A DNA stretch of 29,637 nucleotides from Methanomicrobiales archaeon (GTDB lineage: Archaea > Halobacteriota > Syntropharchaeia > Alkanophagales > Methanospirareceae): assembly GCA_003160755.1 (NCBI GenBank), contig QEXZ01000004.1, positions 1 through 29,637 on the forward strand. Direction: 5' to 3'. Positions 19,789-26,615 of the stretch are shown here, in pieces. The notes beneath the pieces were generated by a model. That model saw only the letters and a list, made by a program, of their open reading frames with translations. It was not told the origin of the DNA and did not search any database. Made by a program: the position numbers and the translations under genes. The stretch's first letter is position 1, and every line of letters starts with the position of its first letter.

Positions 19789-19921
19789 AGTATATGCAAT
19801 ACTTGAACGTGAAGCAGGAAAGAATAAGATGCTTCATATCTTAACTTATGCCAGCGGAGTTTTTTCTAAATGCGTAGCTAAGATGGAAAGAGACGGAAAG
19901 TTTGATGACGGCTTTGGGTAA
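19754..19921 (+). CDS. Ribbon-helix-helix-like DNA-binding protein (55 aa)
   Basis: MSKKLQITVSDEVYAILERE is the typical N-terminal strand and first helix of a CopG-type ribbon-helix-helix protein, and HILTYASGVFSKCVAKMERD would be the second helix. The frame overlaps the end of the previous gene by 35 nt. It would bind DNA as a dimer and may regulate the island or the divergent tail promoter. The tail is short and acidic. The fold is inferred from pattern. Confidence 0.6.
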   Translation: MSKKLQITVSDEVYAILEREAGKNKMLHILTYASGVFSKCVAKMERDGKFDDGFG

Positions 19922-20016
19922 ATTGCCCCATAGTAAACTATCAACAATCTAATAACATTCGCTCAAATCGCATATATGGGAGCTTACGAACCTTCAACTA
20001 CATATACACGGCAACA

Positions 20017-20667
20017 CTAAGGCGTGGCCACACCCAGCTTATCGCGTCTGAATGAAACGCCTACATGTGCTATTACTATCTCGCTAACGCATTCGTTTTC
20101 ACTTGCGGCTATTCGCCGTAACCGCAGCCCCAGTCGGTCTTCAGCGGCAATATTATCTGGCGTGTCTATATCATAATCAATAGTAAACGGTACGCGGAAA
20201 GATTTGTACTGCGCTGCACTTGCACCTGTTGCCGTTTCTACAGCTATATCATTTGATGTTGCCGGTACAACATCGCCTTCTGTATAATGGTCCCACGACA
20301 ATTGTAGTTTGAAGTTCTTTGTATCTTCTGCCCCCGCTAACCAACAATCCGCATGCGCTATTATATCACTTACCTCATCATATCTACCTGGTACACAAAT
20401 ACCTAAATACAATTCTTCGTTATCGTTATTGTAAATAGGTAAACTGTATCCACCAAAAACGCCCCGGTTGACAAATGTAGGTTTGCCTTGTGCTTGAACC
20501 GTAGCCCAATCCACATCAGGACGCAGTTCTATGTACACTAATCCGCCCCCGCTTAATGTTATTATGCCTGTCGATTCGAATCCTGCTACTTCATGCGCGG
20601 CATTCCATTCCGCTGCGGTGAGGATTTCCCCCTTCACTTTCGTACTTGCTGCGTGTTTCAGTGCCAT
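20017..20667 (-). CDS. Beta-rich virion structural protein (216 aa)
   Basis: After an N-terminal linker with LTAAEWNAAHEV, the body is beta-sandwich-like: VYIELRPDVDWATVQAQGKP, GVFGGYSLPIYNNDNEELYL, CVPGRYDEVSDIIAHADCWL, KLQLSWDHYTEGD and FTIDYDIDTPDNIAAEDRLG. Similar segments are common in uncharacterised structural proteins of environmental tailed viruses, from memory. A decoration, fibre or receptor-binding role is likely. It has a strong ribosome-binding site (AGGAGG) and an AT-rich TATA-like stretch upstream, and converges with the plus-strand island. Confidence 0.6.
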   Translation of the reverse strand: MALKHAASTKVKGEILTAAEWNAAHEVAGFESTGIITLSGGGLVYIELRPDVDWATVQAQGKPTFVNRGVFGGYSLPIYNNDNEELYLGICVPGRYDEVSDIIAHADCWLAGAEDTKNFKLQLSWDHYTEGDVVPATSNDIAVETATGASAAQYKSFRVPFTIDYDIDTPDNIAAEDRLGLRLRRIAASENECVSEIVIAHVGVSFRRDKLGVATP

Positions 20668-20713
20668 TTTTTCTCTTTTTCCTCCTATTAGATTTTGTTA
20701 TATTATATAATAA

Positions 20714-21169
20714 TTAACCTAATGCGTGAATCCCTAACATATCATATCCTAACTTGAAATATGCTTCATCGGTTAGTGTGTATGCGAAACTGTACCGTAA
20801 TGGTTTATGATATATCCGCGTATCTGGTTCAAACATATCTGCGTCTGATGTTTTTATCCAACTCCGCGTATCCGATACGGAATCTGAGACTAATAGTTCA
20901 TCAATCGCATCGGCGATATTATATGTTTCTAATCGGCTCTTTTTGCTCCATACGTCTATTTGAATTAACGGGGTATTGTCTCTCTTCTTGAATGTACCAT
21001 AACTCGTTCTTTTCTTGCTGCCTTCGCTTGTAAGTCGCAGAGTCACACTTGGAAATTGTTTTGCCTGTGCTATTTCTGCCATAAAAACGTAATTCCCACC
21101 AAGTAATGTCGTTAATTCGGAATCTGCCAATAAAGTATCCCGGACCTCTTTTAATACTATTCTTGTCAT
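20714..21169 (-). CDS. Tail terminator / tail completion protein, gp17-like (151 aa)
   Basis: Starts MTRIVLKEVRDTLLADSELT; the helix leading to LLGGNYVF and the strand pattern FPSVTLRL, NTPLIQIDVWSKKSRLETYN and IADAIDELL follow the DUF3168-type tail completion fold. In siphoviruses this protein caps the tail tube and joins it to the head. Its position after the gp10-like gene is the usual one. It begins 1 nt after that gene ends. Confidence 0.75.
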   Translation of the reverse strand: MTRIVLKEVRDTLLADSELTTLLGGNYVFMAEIAQAKQFPSVTLRLTSEGSKKRTSYGTFKKRDNTPLIQIDVWSKKSRLETYNIADAIDELLVSDSVSDTRSWIKTSDADMFEPDTRIYHKPLRYSFAYTLTDEAYFKLGYDMLGIHALG

Positions 21170-21170
21170 T

Positions 21171-21575
21171 TTATATCGCTCTCGTATGTTTTCTTATTCC
21201 ATCTTTTACGGCATCGCTTAAAAAGTCTATTGTTTCGTTTTCCTTCTCGGTTATTGCATCCAAAATATATGGGCGTGGCGGCATTCTGCTTGTCCCTTCA
21301 TGTACTTCTTCGGCATAGTTTGCTTCTTCGCCCCCTGCATGAACGATTCCTATAACTTCATTTCCTTTTGTATCTGTTTTTGAGGCGATGCTTCTTCTCA
21401 GCGTACCTGTTATAAGTGGTGCTTTGTAATATGGTGAGCTTCCCGGAGTGCAGTTTTCTTTGGCTTTTCCCTCGATATTCTGTACCGCATCGGTCATTCC
21501 TTTTTGGAGTGCAGGAACCATACTCAGTGACAGATTCCGCAGTTTTGTTTGTAACTCTTCTATGCTCATTGTCAT
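21171..21575 (-). CDS. HK97 gp10-like neck protein (134 aa)
   Basis: ALQKGMTDAVQNIEGKAKEN at the N-terminus, a middle with TGTLRRSIASK, and YAEEVHEGTSRMPPRPYILD are typical of the HK97-gp10 family of head-tail joining proteins. Length is normal. It acts in the neck, at the tail-to-head junction. It overlaps the membrane protein gene upstream by ATGA. Confidence 0.85.
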   Translation of the reverse strand: MTMSIEELQTKLRNLSLSMVPALQKGMTDAVQNIEGKAKENCTPGSSPYYKAPLITGTLRRSIASKTDTKGNEVIGIVHAGGEEANYAEEVHEGTSRMPPRPYILDAITEKENETIDFLSDAVKDGIRKHTRAI

Positions 21576-21826
21576 TTGAATACCAGCTCCCTTATGAAAT
21601 TCGCTATGAACAGCATCAACGCACCTATACCCATTACGATTAAAGTCATCTTCCCGGTTAGAAGTTGCTGATTACTTTCTAAGTCACGTATGCGTTTGTC
21701 TTGCTTTTCAAATAATCGTTTATGCTCTTTAAAAGTATCTTTTCCTTCCTTGAGTCGTTCGCAGATATGTCTTACATCTCGTGCCGTTTCAATTATCTTG
21801 ATCCGCAGTTCTTTGTCTAATTCCAT
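21572..21826 (-). CDS. Coiled-coil protein with C-terminal membrane helix, XhlA-like (84 aa)
   Basis: A long helix (about residues 1-58, with KDTFKEHKRLFEKQDKRIRD) ends in one transmembrane segment (MTLIVMGIGALMLFIANFI). This is the layout of haemolysin XhlA-type phage proteins that act with holins. Its position inside the neck module is odd for a lysis gene. A role in membrane contact, assembly or lysis is possible. It starts 1 nt after the head closure gene ends. Confidence 0.6.
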   Translation of the reverse strand: MELDKELRIKIIETARDVRHICERLKEGKDTFKEHKRLFEKQDKRIRDLESNQQLLTGKMTLIVMGIGALMLFIANFIRELVFK

Positions 21827-21827
21827 A

Positions 21828-22160
21828 TTATACCACTTTCCTCAAATCGAGTTCAAGATGATGTTTTTCGGTTCCGTTGTATTTTTCGTTTACCTTCAGT
21901 ATCTCGTAATTTCCTGAAAATCCCGTTACACCAACTATCCTGTTTATCTCTGAAACTATCTGATCGGACTTGAGAAAAATCTTAGGCATATCTTCAACGA
22001 ACTCGCCACTATCTAACCTTCTCATATTGCCTTTTGGTGATGAGAAACGACATAGAACGCCTGTGTATGCATCAGTATAACTATATATTGGCTCCTCGAA
22101 GTCGTTATTCACTGACGTCCGAGTTTGTATTTTACATCTATGAATAAGCAAATTGTCCAT
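21828..22160 (-). CDS. Head closure (stopper) protein (110 aa)
   Basis: Starts MDNLLIHRCKIQTRTSVNND and continues with YTGVLCRFSSPKGNMRR and VTGFSGNYEILKVNEKYNG, the beta-barrel pattern of head-tail joining proteins such as SPP1 gp16. The ATG at 22160 follows the connector stop directly; a longer frame would overlap the connector gene by about 75 nt and is less likely. It closes the capsid exit and receives the tail. Confidence 0.7.
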   Translation of the reverse strand: MDNLLIHRCKIQTRTSVNNDFEEPIYSYTDAYTGVLCRFSSPKGNMRRLDSGEFVEDMPKIFLKSDQIVSEINRIVGVTGFSGNYEILKVNEKYNGTEKHHLELDLRKVV

Positions 22161-22161
22161 T

Positions 22162-22575
22162 TTAGTCCTGCTCCTCAAATTTTTGAACGGGTTGCTGATC
22201 CAACTTAAATTGATTTGGCATATTGTCCACATCCTCATGTTCCTGCCCTGCGGTCGGTTGTTCTGTTGCCCACTGTCTTAATATCTCTTCATATCGTAAC
22301 CGATAACTTGATTTGCCACCACCATCCTTAGTATAGCCGTAATCCCCTATCTTCTCGCTTTTAAAATTGCGGCCGCCTTTTGAGGATACGAATATATCAC
22401 AGATAAGGTTGGCATGGGCTTCGTCGTATTTGCTTGTCGGTAGTCCAGGGTCGTCCCTATCTAACTCTTCTTTTGCCCATATAACATATTGGTCGTAATC
22501 CGTTTCTGTAAAATCGCCACTATCAGATACTGTAAACGGTGAAATCTGACTTATCATAGTGATACTTATAGTCAT
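22162..22575 (-). CDS. Head-tail connector protein, gp6/gp15-like (137 aa)
   Basis: FTETDYDQYVIWAKEELDRD followed by YDEAHANLICDIFVSSKGGR and KSSYRLRYEEILRQW matches the helical bundle of head-tail connectors that attach under the portal. An unusual acidic, Gln-rich tail of about 30 residues follows. It opens the neck module in the normal order. The portal itself is outside the window. Confidence 0.75.
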   Translation of the reverse strand: MTISITMISQISPFTVSDSGDFTETDYDQYVIWAKEELDRDDPGLPTSKYDEAHANLICDIFVSSKGGRNFKSEKIGDYGYTKDGGGKSSYRLRYEEILRQWATEQPTAGQEHEDVDNMPNQFKLDQQPVQKFEEQD

Positions 22576-22576
22576 C

Positions 22577-22741
22577 TTATTTTGTGTTAGGATTTTTATC
22601 TTTATAAGATTTTAAATTTTTTGCCCCCTTCTCTAATTCTTCCCGCATCCAAGTTATGTTCGTATTATCTTGTATTACCTTTTCGTGCATTTCTTCAAGC
22701 TGTTGGTATGACAAAAAGACATTATTAATTGCTTGTCCCAC
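22577..22741 (-). CDS. Hypothetical small coiled-coil protein (54 aa)
   Basis: A frame from a GTG start, VGQAINNVFLSYQQLEEMHE, with a helix continuing to REELEKGAKNLKSYKD. It ends 1 nt before the connector gene. No clear ribosome-binding site precedes the GTG, and a TATA-like TTTTATATG lies just upstream, so the true start may differ. It resembles the small coiled-coil proteins of the neck region in general shape only. Confidence 0.45.
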   Translation of the reverse strand: MGQAINNVFLSYQQLEEMHEKVIQDNTNITWMREELEKGAKNLKSYKDKNPNTK

Positions 22742-22773
22742 GCATCATATAAAAGGGACATTTACAGATTCAT

Positions 22774-22920
22774 TTAGGACATTGTAAAATAAGTGAACTC
22801 CTGAATAATAATTGTGTGAAAAGGTATCTTAGCTTTATGGCGTTCAAGCTTCTTCATTAACCGTGTGGCGGTTGTGAACAAAACATGCTTCTTGCCGTCT
22901 AGCTCAAATTGAATGATCAC
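22774..22920 (-). CDS. Hypothetical small protein (48 aa)
   Basis: Starts with GTG: VIIQFELDGKKHVLFTTATR, then a basic helix and a last strand (IIIQEFTYFTMS). GAAGG lies upstream as ribosome-binding site. The layout of two strands, a helix and a strand looks like a small folded domain. It follows the HNH gene by 27 nt. Function unknown. Confidence 0.55.
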   Translation of the reverse strand: MIIQFELDGKKHVLFTTATRLMKKLERHKAKIPFHTIIIQEFTYFTMS

Positions 22921-22947
22921 ATAATTTCCTTCTTTAATTTTGCTCTT

Positions 22948-23580
22948 CTATTTATTTTTATTCGCAAATTTTGACATGAGAGGGGTAGAAATGATTTTCT
23001 CACCTGACCAACCGGCATGTATGCGATTATAAATGACACTTCGAGATAAGCCTGTTAATTCCGCTATCTCTTTTGGTGAATGTAATTTACCTTGGTAAAG
23101 AATTAGTAAATTGTCAGACTTGTTATTGTTCTGAGTTGTTATACCCACCCAACGACAATTATCTTTTGAATATCCTTTTTCCCTATCGATTCTATCAAGA
23201 GAGAGACCCTCACTATATCCTTCGTGCATATCAGCATAAAAGTTCTCAAAATCTTCCCAGTTAGAATCGTAAGTTATGCCTTTCCCTCCGTAATATTTGA
23301 ATCTATTAGAATGGGGATTATTGCATCTCGTTTTCATGCTGAGCCAAACGCGATAAAACTTTGTGTTGCTTTTTCCATGAGTTGTGATTTTGCCCTTTAA
23401 GGCACACCCACATGAAGTTGTATTTCCACCAGTCAGGCTTGTAAGAAGAACTGTAATTCTATTCCCACAATTGCATTCGCATAACCACTTTGCTCTCCCT
23501 TCTTTTGTTGAACCTGCATAAGCAATCGCCGTAAGATGCCCGAATCTCTGCCCTGTAATATCCTTATATTTTCTTTTCAT
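22948..23580 (-). CDS. Free-standing HNH homing endonuclease-like protein (210 aa)
   Basis: Order of parts: FGHLTAIAYAGS with a zinc-knuckle segment (WLCECNCGNRITV, then TSCGCAL); the nuclease core FYRVWLSMKTRCNNP, YYGGKGITYDSNWEDFENFY and SLDRIDREKGYSKDNCRWVG; and a C-terminal NUMOD1-like DNA-binding part (LHSPKEIAELTGLSRSVIYN). This set is typical of phage homing endonucleases. It sits between structural genes, as these mobile genes often do, and has its own TATA box 26-27 nt from the ATG. It may have inserted downstream of the lectin-type gene. Confidence 0.8.
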   Translation of the reverse strand: MKRKYKDITGQRFGHLTAIAYAGSTKEGRAKWLCECNCGNRITVLLTSLTGGNTTSCGCALKGKITTHGKSNTKFYRVWLSMKTRCNNPHSNRFKYYGGKGITYDSNWEDFENFYADMHEGYSEGLSLDRIDREKGYSKDNCRWVGITTQNNNKSDNLLILYQGKLHSPKEIAELTGLSRSVIYNRIHAGWSGEKIISTPLMSKFANKNK

Positions 23581-23610
23581 ACTATACTATAAATCAGTAT
23601 AGTATATAAA
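23581..23610 (-). promoter_or_regulatory. Promoter and operator of the HNH gene
   Basis: TTTATATA lies at 23610-23603 on the minus strand. Between it and the ATG are two perfectly complementary 8-nt arms, ACTATACT (23581-23588) and AGTATAGT (23596-23603), with a 7-nt centre. A dimer bound here would block the transcription start, so the site is probably a repressor operator. It directly abuts the start codon. Confidence 0.65.
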
Positions 23611-23612
23611 GG

Positions 23613-23735
23613 TTAATGGTTTATATTGCAGCTTCTGCTTATCTTACTTTTCCAATTCAAACCTGCCAGAAGTGATGACTGAGACCGTTCCTTAAAACCC
23701 ATAGCCTCTAATGCGTTTATGTGCATTAGTGTCAT
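23613..23735 (-). other. Segment with short copy of the variable-region edge (possible 40-codon frame)
   Basis: A frame starting MTLMHINALEAMGFKERSQS ends with LLAGLNWKSKISRSCNINH. Its 23651-23672 stretch matches 23856-23877 in the lectin-type gene at 20 of 22 positions, giving AGLNW in both proteins. The similarity stops right after that point. It may be a remnant of a template repeat or of a duplicated gene end. Translation is doubtful. Confidence 0.35.
23708..23729. repeat. Hairpin downstream of the variable region
   Basis: CTAATGC and GCATTAG are perfect 7-nt arms around an 8-nt loop, 26 bp past the stop codon of the lectin-type gene. In the Bordetella phage DGR a hairpin just downstream of the variable region promotes retrohoming. 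The position here is comparable, but distance and loop size differ. Confidence 0.5.
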
Positions 23736-23754
23736 TTTTTTCTTTCGCTCTCCC

Positions 23755-25374
23755 CTAAAGTGGCTCCGCAAGGAAGCGGCCACCGACGTACGTATGCGTA
23801 CGCCAGCGAGAGTCATCCGCAATCCGCCCCCGAGACCCGCAATCCGCCCCGTCAGTCCAATTCAAACCCGCCCGAAGCTTAACATCTCCGTAAGATCCTT
23901 GTTTATAAAGCGAACCTTTTGCCCCTGGTAGATCATACCATGCCCAGCTTGGGGCTGGATCTGTTGCATTTCCAGTAATAGTTTCATCAGCGCCTGAACC
24001 AAGGACAGCGTTGGGTTTACTTTCTGCTTGATCTTTATGCAATGCAGAACCTGTCGCGCCTGCTTTATGAGTGATAATTTGTGTATGAGTATGGCTCCCG
24101 CCGTCATATCTATATGATTGGTCTAATAGCCACTGATGCATTACGCCCGCGCCATCCTCGCAACCGATATTGGAAACCATTCGCCTCGCTGCCGTATCCA
24201 TGTGCCCGCCAGTTGTAACGGGATCAGCAGAAGCGAATATATTTGTCTGCTCGTTTGAACCTGCCATAACGGATTGAAACTCCTCATCATGGAGCAATCG
24301 TTTCTTGACTGCATGCCCATCGTCGACAGAATCCATCCAGCTTCTGTTATCTGTAATGGCAGCGCCATAAACGCTCGCGCAGGTTGCGGCTGTACCCGAA
24401 GCCAAGTAAATATCAGTCCATTTGTTGATTGCTTCATCATAGACCAGGCCTGATGGCTCGCATACTGGGCGATGTTTCAAATCCCAGATAGATGCAGGAA
24501 GGACATCATAAGTTTCGTAGCCTGTTAGATCATGACCTGAAATAGCGCCGACATCCAAACAGAGGGTATGAAAACCGCCGATTTTACGCGATGTACTTGC
24601 AGTATAACCAGAAGGATAAGTGGAATTAAGCGAAATCTTGAATGTGAGGACGCCATTATTGTCGCAGGCATAAACATAATAAGCTTTGCCTGCTTCTTGC
24701 ATCTCTGTACGAATATCATCAACGTAAATAGTGATGGCACCAGGATCAGAAACTGCATTTATACCAACTGAAACAACTGCATTTCTATCCGCTGCTGCGG
24801 CACTAAGAGATAAACTGACTTTTGTCCATGTGTCTGCTTTCAATGCAGGGATGTCCGTGCTCTGCGATGGGCTCGCACATGCTGCATCTTCGTCATAAAC
24901 GAGTTGCAGAACGCCTTTATTGAGATTTGCAGTAGAGCGTATCCAGAAGCTTATTGAGTTATGACCTGAAATGTCAATCGCAGAGAAATCGTGCGTTGCC
25001 ACCAAACCAGTCGTAAATCCTGCTGCGATAACGAGCTTTGCAGAAGCCGTGCCTTCTTTCTTTATCGTGCCCTCTTCGGTAGCGGTTACATTCGCTTTTG
25101 CTGTCCATGTTGCATCGCAACTATCAACTACCAAGTCTGCTTGATAAGAATCCAAATCAGTTGGTAGTGTGACATCAACATCAGTATCTAAGTAAAACCA
25201 CTTTGAGCCTATCTGGAGCACGAAGATATTACTGCCTTTGATTACGATTTTGTCATGATCGGTTAAATGCGCTTCTGCAATTCGTTGACGTTTATCGAGT
25301 GCGAAATGATTGCTCAATGCAGCAAGCGAAGTGCAGAAATTACAAGAATCGAAAGTGATTTTTTTGTTGCTCAT
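23755..25374 (-). CDS. Tail fibre/adhesin with C-terminal lectin-type (CLec) variable domain, DGR target candidate (539 aa)
   Basis: Residues 1-65 are an N-terminal virion domain. Residues 75-220 form a carbohydrate-binding-like beta sandwich (ATHDFSAIDISGHNSISFWI, then TWTKVSLSLSA and ITIYVDDI). The C-terminus from about residue 430 ends with RAGLNWTDGADCGSRG, DDSRW and VGGRFLAEPL, the CLec end of DGR target proteins and major tropism determinants. The last 104 coding bases are only about 12% A and very GC-rich, unlike the rest of the gene. Most presumed variable codons (ACT, GAC, GAT, ATT, CGT, CAT, TAC, GTC) fit changes from A-containing template codons. No reverse transcriptase or full template lies in the window. 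Confidence 0.75.
   Translation of the reverse strand: MSNKKITFDSCNFCTSLAALSNHFALDKRQRIAEAHLTDHDKIVIKGSNIFVLQIGSKWFYLDTDVDVTLPTDLDSYQADLVVDSCDATWTAKANVTATEEGTIKKEGTASAKLVIAAGFTTGLVATHDFSAIDISGHNSISFWIRSTANLNKGVLQLVYDEDAACASPSQSTDIPALKADTWTKVSLSLSAAAADRNAVVSVGINAVSDPGAITIYVDDIRTEMQEAGKAYYVYACDNNGVLTFKISLNSTYPSGYTASTSRKIGGFHTLCLDVGAISGHDLTGYETYDVLPASIWDLKHRPVCEPSGLVYDEAINKWTDIYLASGTAATCASVYGAAITDNRSWMDSVDDGHAVKKRLLHDEEFQSVMAGSNEQTNIFASADPVTTGGHMDTAARRMVSNIGCEDGAGVMHQWLLDQSYRYDGGSHTHTQIITHKAGATGSALHKDQAESKPNAVLGSGADETITGNATDPAPSWAWYDLPGAKGSLYKQGSYGDVKLRAGLNWTDGADCGSRGRIADDSRWRTHTYVGGRFLAEPL
23758..23858 (-). other. Candidate DGR variable region (VR)
   Basis: This covers the final codons of the lectin-type gene. 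The coding strand is strongly depleted of A and high in G and C, with an abrupt change at AATTGG. Adenine-directed mutagenesis leaves such a trace, because template A positions are replaced by other bases. The stable ends GLNW and GGRFLAEP would be invariant flanks. No template repeat is found in the window. Confidence 0.6.
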
Positions 25375-25664
25375 TTAACCTTTTTCTCCTTTGCTTCTAC
25401 TTCTGCGATAATATCATCGAGCTTCTTCTTCGTTTTGAATCCTTTTTGTTTGTATTTTGGGAATGGATTTTGTATTTCTTCAGTGATCCAATCGCTTTCA
25501 GGATCTTCGGGATTAATAGGTGCAACTGCCCGTGTGACCTTGTTATCTTTAATGGCCTTGAGTATTTTTAATTCTTTCTTAACGCGCTTTCGCCATTCCG
25601 GAAAATCACGTAGGATGTTCTCGTAATCTTTCTTCGTAGCGAAATATTCTGGATAACCTTTCAT
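25371..25664 (-). CDS. Small charged protein of the fibre module (97 aa)
   Basis: Starts MKGYPEYFATKKDYENILRD, then FPEWRKRVKKELKIL and a lysine-rich C-terminus. The MKGYP-ATK-DY opening is seen in small proteins near tail fibre genes of other tailed phages, from memory. It overlaps the lectin-type gene by ATGA, so the two are translated together; a fibre chaperone or assembly role is a reasonable guess. Confidence 0.6.
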   Translation of the reverse strand: MKGYPEYFATKKDYENILRDFPEWRKRVKKELKILKAIKDNKVTRAVAPINPEDPESDWITEEIQNPFPKYKQKGFKTKKKLDDIIAEVEAKEKKVK

Positions 25665-25670
25665 TTTTCT

Positions 25671-26048
25671 TCACGTAATGTACAGTTTCACCACACCCTT
25701 CTTCGTATCGCCACCATTTGCGACTGTGAATGTGAGCTTGGATGCAACTGCGATGTCAGCAGGACAGGGGAATGCTTGTTCTGATGCGCCAGTATCGCCT
25801 GCATCTCTGTCTGCACCATTCCCACATAAAATGTCCACACCATCCTCATCTTCAATCGTCAAATCCCAATTTGCCGTGGGCGTATCAGTATTATCTGGAT
25901 TGGTAACTATTCGATTGATTCGCCCTAAAATCGTTACTGATTCTTCACTTATATCACCAGAGCCGTCTGTTGTGAAAGCCCAAGTTAAGATTGCTATTGG
26001 TTGATTGTTCGGTTGTCGAAATCGGTTATCAAATACTGTTATTGTCAT
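25671..26048 (-). CDS. Small beta-sandwich virion protein (125 aa)
   Basis: Starts MTITVFDNRFRQPNNQPIAI. WDLTIEDEDGVDILCGNGAD and LTFTVANGGDTKKGVVKLYI give a compact beta fold seen in many small phage proteins of the head or fibre module. It is probably a decoration or fibre-base protein. ATGA overlap with the 164-residue gene upstream. Confidence 0.6.
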   Translation of the reverse strand: MTITVFDNRFRQPNNQPIAILTWAFTTDGSGDISEESVTILGRINRIVTNPDNTDTPTANWDLTIEDEDGVDILCGNGADRDAGDTGASEQAFPCPADIAVASKLTFTVANGGDTKKGVVKLYIT

Positions 26049-26539
26049 TGCTTCCCCTCCACGAATATCTCATATATCGCAAAATGCTTATCTTCCAGTT
26101 TGTTTTCCTTATCCAGTTTCACCAATGCGTTCTTTATCATTTCAGTGCCGAAATCGCCGAACTCCATCTCCGTTGTCTTTTCTCCGTTGGTCCATGTTAT
26201 CTGTCCGCTTCCAAGCGTGCCATTTCTGATACCGAGTGATAATCTTTGCGCATCTTTTGCTCCAAACATTTTAACTGCAACAGCTAACGCTTCCGTATCG
26301 GTTTTTACGTTTTGGATTGCTGCCACATGCGCGTCCTGGATTTGCACGACACCGTATTCCTTTATCTCCGCTTCGGTCAGGCTTAACTGCTCGCGTAGCT
26401 TACGCACTACTTTTAGCGTTGCGAAGTTGCCTTCTGCCGGTAATATACTCAGCACCGTGAATCTGTCGCTTATTGTCAAGTCCGCTTTCATGTTTTCCAC
26501 TTCTCTTTTCCCCTTTACTTTCTTTTTCGTTTTTACCAT
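26045..26539 (-). CDS. Uncharacterised phage protein (164 aa)
   Basis: After a basic leader, ISDRFTVLSILPAEGNFATL and KVVRKLREQLSLTEAEIKEY form the N-terminal helical part. WTNGEKTTEMEFGDFGTEMI and LVKLDKENKLEDKHFAIYEI form the end. This arrangement is known from uncharacterised phage proteins, usually shorter. The ATG at 26539 lies about 25 nt from a TATA-like box; residue 17 (MKADLT) is an alternative start nearer to the usual family beginning. Function unknown. Confidence 0.6.
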   Translation of the reverse strand: MVKTKKKVKGKREVENMKADLTISDRFTVLSILPAEGNFATLKVVRKLREQLSLTEAEIKEYGVVQIQDAHVAAIQNVKTDTEALAVAVKMFGAKDAQRLSLGIRNGTLGSGQITWTNGEKTTEMEFGDFGTEMIKNALVKLDKENKLEDKHFAIYEIFVEGKQ

Positions 26540-26542
26540 GAA

Positions 26543-26568
26543 TACTGTTTTATACTGTTAATATAAAA
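26543..26568 (-). promoter_or_regulatory. Promoter upstream of the fibre-module operon
   Basis: TTTATATT on the minus strand (about 26567-26560) is placed 24-25 nt from the ATG at 26539. Between them AACAGTAT occurs twice, 10 nt apart, on the same face of the helix, which may be a regulator site. A T-rich run with CGGTT and AACCG arms just upstream may end the transcript of the 871-residue gene. Confidence 0.45.
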
Positions 26569-26615
26569 AAGAAAAACGAACCGAGTAAAAAGCCCCGGTT
26601 ATTTTTTGGTTTTGT

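Noticed and set aside
23651..23754. Complete DGR template repeat
   Set aside because: Only 22 nt match the variable-region edge. The following bases do not keep the non-A positions, so this is not a functional template.
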